Origin: Rubrivivax sp.
GTDB lineage: Bacteria; Pseudomonadota; Gammaproteobacteria; Burkholderiales; Burkholderiaceae_C
Direction of reading: 5' to 3'
NCBI GenBank assembly: GCA_027491255.1
Contig: JAIXWM010000020.1
Coordinates: forward strand, 18,161-82,160
Length of the DNA stretch: 64,000 bases
Shown: positions 56,101 to 62,100 of the stretch, in pieces
Layout: each line of letters begins with the position of its first letter
Position numbering within the stretch: position 1 is the first letter of the stretch
The notes under the pieces: generated by a model
What the model was told of the DNA's origin: nothing
The model's database searches: none
The model's input: the letters and a program-made list of their open reading frames with translations, nothing else
Translations under genes and position numbers: made by a program

Positions 56101-59100
56101 AGGGCGGCCAGGGCCTCGGCCGTGCCGCGCAGGACGAGTGCCTGCGCCGACGACGCCGCCACGTCCAGGGCGACCGCGGCAGTGGCAGGCGCCTCGGGCG
56201 CGACCAGCGCCAGGCCCTGCCCTGCGCCGAGCTGCACACCCGCGGGCAGGCTCAGGCGCAGTTCGAGTTCGGCTGCCGGGTCGGCAGCCTCCAGCGCCGC
56301 GCCGCCGAAGACCAGCGTGGAGGCGGTGCCGGCGGTGATCCACAGCCGCGAAGGCAAGGCGGCAAGCACCGGGGCCGCCTGGTCGAGAGCAGTCTGGAGC
56401 GGGCCGTACAGCGCCACCGTCGCGACCGTGCTCGCGAGCACGCGGGACGCGTCGGCGGCGTCCATCCGGTCGAGGGCCACGCGGAGCATCTGCTGCGCCG
56501 AACCGACAACGTGCACCTTGGAGTCGGCACCGGAAGCCGCAAACAGCGCACTCAGCGCCGCCGCCGTGCCGGTGAAGCTGCGCTCACCGCCACCACCCGG
56601 ACGGGCGGCGAAGGCGGACACCGTCACGAGAGCGGTCTGGCCGCCCACGGCGACCGACAGCGACCCGCCCTCGGCGTCGGCCAGCCCGGCCACGGTCAGC
56701 ACGCCATCGGCCACGCCCAACGTGGCGCGCAGGGTCTCGAGGGCGTCGGCGCCGAAGGCGGAGCCGCCGAGGACCACAGGCGAGGCCACCCCCGGCAGCA
56801 CCGTCAGGCGGCCGGGCAGGTTCAGGGCGGGGTTGAGCACCGCGCCGGAGGCCGCGTGCAGCGCCACCGGCAGGCTGCTGCTGGCTCGCAGCGCGCTCTC
56901 GGCGGCGGTCAGGGTCTGCCCTTCCGGCGCAGCCCGGCGCAGCTCGACCGTCAAGGTCTGTGCCGCGCCGGCGCGCAGCGTCAGCCGGCCCGCGTCCAGC
57001 CAGCTCACCAGGGCCCCGACGGTGCCGGTCAGCGTGAGCGTGTTGCCGCCCGTCGCCGACACCGCAACGCCGTCGTCCGCGGCGTCGAGCGCGCCGAACA
57101 CGCCCGCCGGCGCGCTCAGCCGGAGCTCCACCCGCGTGCCGGCGACGTCGGCCGCAGCGGCCGACACCCCGATGGCGGCCCCCAGGCGCAGCGGCGAGTC
57201 CGCGCCCGCGACCAGCGTCACGCCGGCCGGCAGCGCCAGCCGCGGCACCGCGCGCAGCGCCGGCTGCACGAGGTCGATCCGGGCCACGGACACCGCGCCG
57301 ATGCCCAGGATGCCGCTGTCGTTGGCGACCCGCATCTCCAGGGCCGCCCCGGCGGGACCGGTGTAGCGCAGGTTGCCCACCGCGCGCAGGTAGCGGTTCA
57401 GGTCGGCCGCGCTGCCCTGCAGCCGCACCTCGTCGCGGGCGTTGCCGCCGACGCTGACGGTGAGTGAGCCCGTGACCGCGACGCCGTCGGCGCCCGCGCC
57501 GCCGGTCACGTCGTCGCTGAAGACCGTCGTGAAAGCACCGCCCGGCGCAGCGACCAGGGTCAGCGTCAGGCTGTCCTGCCCCCCCGTGGCGGCGATCACG
57601 TCCTGCGCCAGGACCAGGGTCGAGCCGCCGGCCAGGTCCGGTGCCAGCGTCAGCGACGCCGGCACGCTGAGCGCCACCGTCGGCATGGCCGCCGGGCGGA
57701 TCAGCACCTGCGAGCCCAGCGAAGATTCGAGCACCGGGCCGCCGACCGAGGTGGCGACGCTGACCACCGCCGTCAGCGTCGTCGGCGCGGTGCCGTCGTA
57801 GACCAGGTTGCCCGGGGTCGACAGCCAGGCGTTCAGCGCGCCCGCCGTGCCGGTCAGCGTGACCGCGGGCCCGGAGTCGATCAGGTCGCCCTGCGTGAGG
57901 CCGCGCGACACCGACACGCCCTCTTCGCCGAGGTGGACCCAGCTCAAGGTGGTGCCGCCGCCCACCGACAGCGTCAGCGCAAGCGGCCGTGATGCGTCGC
58001 TCGTGACCAGCGTGTCCGCCAGGAAGCTCAGGAAGGGCAGCTGCTGGTCGTTGAACACCTGCTGCGCCGGCAGGCTCAGCGCGACGCCGGTGCCGTTGGG
58101 CCGCACGATCGGGATCTGGCCGCGCGTCTGCGTGGTGCCCAGCACCGCGAGCTGCATCTCGCCCCCGGCGACGCTGACGCCGACGTCGATCGGCCCGCCC
58201 AGGCGGGCCAGCTGCACCGTCGCGCCAAGGGCCGTCGCCGTGACGCGCGAGCCCGCGGCGGCGTTGATCGCCTGGGCCAGCCGCGCGGCGACGTTCGCGC
58301 GCGCCTGCTCGGCCGTGGCAGGCCCGCCCGAGCCGTTGCCCTGGGCGCTGAGGTCGGCCGCGGTCACGGTGTAGACCACCGCGCCGTCCGCCACGCCGGT
58401 GACGGCGAGCCGCGCGCCGAGCACCGGCGCCGGCCCGGACACGACCAGCCCGTAGGAGCCCACCCGCGCCGCGACGGCCACCGCGCCGGTGCCGGCGTCG
58501 TAGCGCACGTTGCCGGCGACGGCGAAGAAGGCGTTCAGGGCGGCCGTGGTGCCGATGAAGCGCACGGCGGCGAAGGGGCCGGAGCCCGAGGCGATGGTCG
58601 AACCCGGGGCCACCGTGACCCCGCCGGTCACGCTGCCGTAGGCACCTGCGGCCAGCCCCGCCACCTGCAATGCGCTGCGCGGCGCCTCCACCTCGACGAA
58701 AACCACCTGCCCGGCGGCGACGTCGGCCGTGTTGATCAGCGGATCGCTGCTGCCGGAGCCCGGCCGCAGGAACGCCAGGTTCACCCAGCCGCTGCCGGCA
58801 GGCTCAGCCGGAAGAGCCAGGCGGATGTTCTGGTCGGTGCTGGTCGGCTGCAGAGGCTCGTCGAGCACGACCGTGACGCTGGACATCTGCGCGCCGGCAG
58901 CCAGCGTCAGGGTCACCGGCAACGCCTGGCCTTCGAACTGGTCGGGACCGTTGTAGACCAGGTTGCCGGCCGTGGCCAGGTAGGCCTGGATGGCGGTGGC
59001 ATTGCCAGTGAGCGTCAGCGTGCGTCCGTCGTCGGTCACGCCGACGGTGAGCCGGTTCGACGCGGTGCCGATCGCGCCCGTCGCCGCAGGCACCCAGCCG

Positions 59101-62100
59101 GGCGCGTCCGCGAGGTCCAGGCCCGCCGGCAGTGCCAGCGTCGCCGTCAGCTCGCCGCCGGTGTTCAGCGAAAGACCGGTGAACTGGATCGGCTTCGCAT
59201 AGCCGTCGGTGCTCCAGATCTTCGCCGGTATCGCGATGACCCGCGGCGCCACTGTCGTGCTCGAGGGCTCGAGCCGCCAGACGGTGCGGGCGCTGCGCAG
59301 CGCGTCACCCGAGCCGGCCGACACCGTGACCTGCAGGTCCCCGGGGCTGCCCTGGTAGACGATGCGGCCGGTCGTGCGGAAGAAGGCGTTCAGCGCCGAT
59401 GCCGAACCCGACAGCGTGGCCACCTCGACGCCGCCGTCGACCGCGGTGGCGACCACCACGGCGTCGGCATTGCCTTGGCCGTCGTCGCTGTGGAGCGTGA
59501 AGTCCCCGAGAGCCGAGGCCGCCCGCAGCACGACGGTCAGCGCCCGCGCCTCGCCCGCGTCGAAGACGGCGTCTGCCACGACCAGCGGCGTGGGGCCGCC
59601 AACGGCGAGCTGCAGCCGATCGGGCAGACCGACCGCCGGCGCGGCCAGGGCGATTCCGCTCTGCGCCGCCGCCGGCACGGTCTCGACCCGGCCCCTGGCC
59701 GCGAGTGCCGGCGCATCGACCGGCGCGACCGAGACCTCGAGGTGGGCGGGCGCACCGGTGTTGAAGCGCAGGCGCCCGAGGCTGATCCAGGCGTCCAGCG
59801 CGTCGGCCGAACCTCTCAGGACCACGGTGTTCGCCGAGGCCGATTCGATGCTCACGCCGCCTGCGGCCGCACCGAGGCTGAGCGTGCCGCCGGCGGGCGC
59901 CGACACCGTCATGCGCAGCGCCTCGGCGCCGCCGTGGACCAGACGGTCGGTGCCGAGATAGACCGGGCTGTCGGCGCCGGCCACCAGCGTCGCCGATGCC
60001 GGCAGCGTCAGCACCGGCACCGTGGCGGCCACGATCTCGGGCAGGGACGCGACCGTCTGCGTGGTCTCGTCGCCGAGGGTGGTACGGACCTGGAGGCGCT
60101 CGGTGTCGGCCGTGGCCTGGGTGCGCTGGTAGCCGACCGTGCCGAGCACCCTGAGCGCGGCATTGATCGCGCCGACCTTGCCCGTCAGCGTCAGCTCGCC
60201 GGTGCCGCTGCCGACGATGGCGGCGCCCTCGGCGCTCGACGGTGCGTGGAAGAGACCGCCCCCGAGCGCGGTGATCGTGACCGTCGCAGCCTGCAACGGG
60301 TCGGCGCCGGCGATCAGGTCGTCCGCCAGGACGATGGGCGAGAACCCCGTGCCGGCGCCGTGGACCGAGACCGTCGCCGGCAGGCCCGGCTGCTGCGGCA
60401 CCGAGGCCGTGGCCAGGCTGTAGACCTCGATCGCGGCGGTGGCCGAGCTGACGACGACGCCGCCGGCGCCGAGCAGCTGGACGGTCATGGTCGGCGCCGT
60501 GCCGACGTCCACCTCGTAGGTGGCGTGGCCGGCAGCGAAATAGGCATTGAGGGCCTGGACCGTGCCGCTGAAGACCGGTGCCGTGGCCACGGAGTCGTCG
60601 ACCGTGACGCCGTCACGGCTGATCGCGTGCGAGGTCAGGCCCAGGACCCGCAGCTGGGCGGTGTCCGTCGACGGCGCACCAGATTCCAGCGCGACACGGA
60701 TCCAGCGGCCCTGCGCCTCAGCGGTGGCCGTCGAGGCCTCGGGCGTGCGCTGCAGCGCTGCCAGCGCGAGCGTCGGCGTGTTGCGCACCCCCTGGTCGCC
60801 CGCCGACACCGCCTTGGACTCGACCGCGATCGAGCCGGTCGCCCCGCCCTGCACCAGACGCATGGGGATGCTCGAGCCGCCGGTGGCGGCATCGAACCGC
60901 ACGGCGCCCAGGGTGGCGAACAGCGTGGTGAGCTGGGCGGCGGTGCCGGTCAGCCGCTTGAACGGGGTGCCCGAGTCCGGCGTGACCGTGCTGACCACGA
61001 CGCCGCTGGCGCCGACCGACACGGTCAGCGCTGCCGCCGGCACGCCAACGTCGAGGTCCAGCGTGCCGAGGCCCTGGATGAGCACCTGGGCGCCTGCGGA
61101 GGCACGGCCCGAAGCGAGCAGGGCCGCGGCCAGCGCCGGGTCGACCGCCTCGACGGCGTAGCTGCGGCTCCAGGCGCCGTAGGACATGGTCGAGACACCG
61201 TTGCCGCTGCCCGAGGCATAGGCAGGCTGCCCGGGCAGCATCGTCACCTTCACCACGCCCGTCTGGCCGGCCGGCAGCAGGCCTTCGTACACCGCGACCG
61301 CCGCGAGGCTGGAGTCGTCCGTGTAGACACCAGAGCCCCAGATGGCACCGCTGCTGGAGCCGGTGACCCGCATGTAGTGCACGGTCCCCTCGGCCAGACC
61401 GTACGGCGAGCTGGCCGCGCTGAGCGTGATCGTCGCGCCGCCTTGCAGCGGCAACAGCGCCCCCGGCGTCGCAGTCAGCGTCGCCGGCAGCACCATGCGC
61501 GCCGTGGCGCTGTGGTCGTTGGTCGAGAAGGGCGACGGTGGCTCGATGGCCGACTGCGTGGTCGCGCGGATCTGCACCGTCGCCGACGCGTCGAGCTCGC
61601 CCTGGGCGTCGCGCAGCTCCAGGGTGTAGGTGGTCGCGGCGCCGGTGTAGCGCAGCGCGCCCGGCGCGGCCAGGTAGGCGGACAGGGCCGCGGCGGTGCC
61701 GCGGATCTCGAGCGCGTGCGTCGCATCGACGCTGACGCCGGCGAACTCGGTCGACGCGACAAGGCTGCCCGCGCCAGTGCCGGGCACGAAGCGCAGGCGG
61801 ATCAAGTCGCTGCCGTCGGCCTCGGCGCCCGCGAGCACCGCACCGGTGAAGCGCAGGTCCGAGGCCAGGCCTGGCGTCACCCACAGGGTCGTCGGCAGCG
61901 TCGCCAGGGCCACGCTGGTTTCGATGGCCTGCGGGTCGGCCGTCACGGCCGTGGTCACCGTCTGGACCACGCCCGTGACGGTCGAGGCCAGCGGCGCGCC
62001 GTCGACCGAGCTGGCCGCGTCCTCGGTGATGCCGAAGACGATCGCAGCCGTCGCCGGGCCGCTGTAGCGCACGCGCTGGGCACCGTCGGCACCGCGCAGC

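Noticed and set aside
52491..57467. Plus-strand open frame of 1,658 codons
   Set aside because: Antisense shadow of the Ig-like super-repeat.
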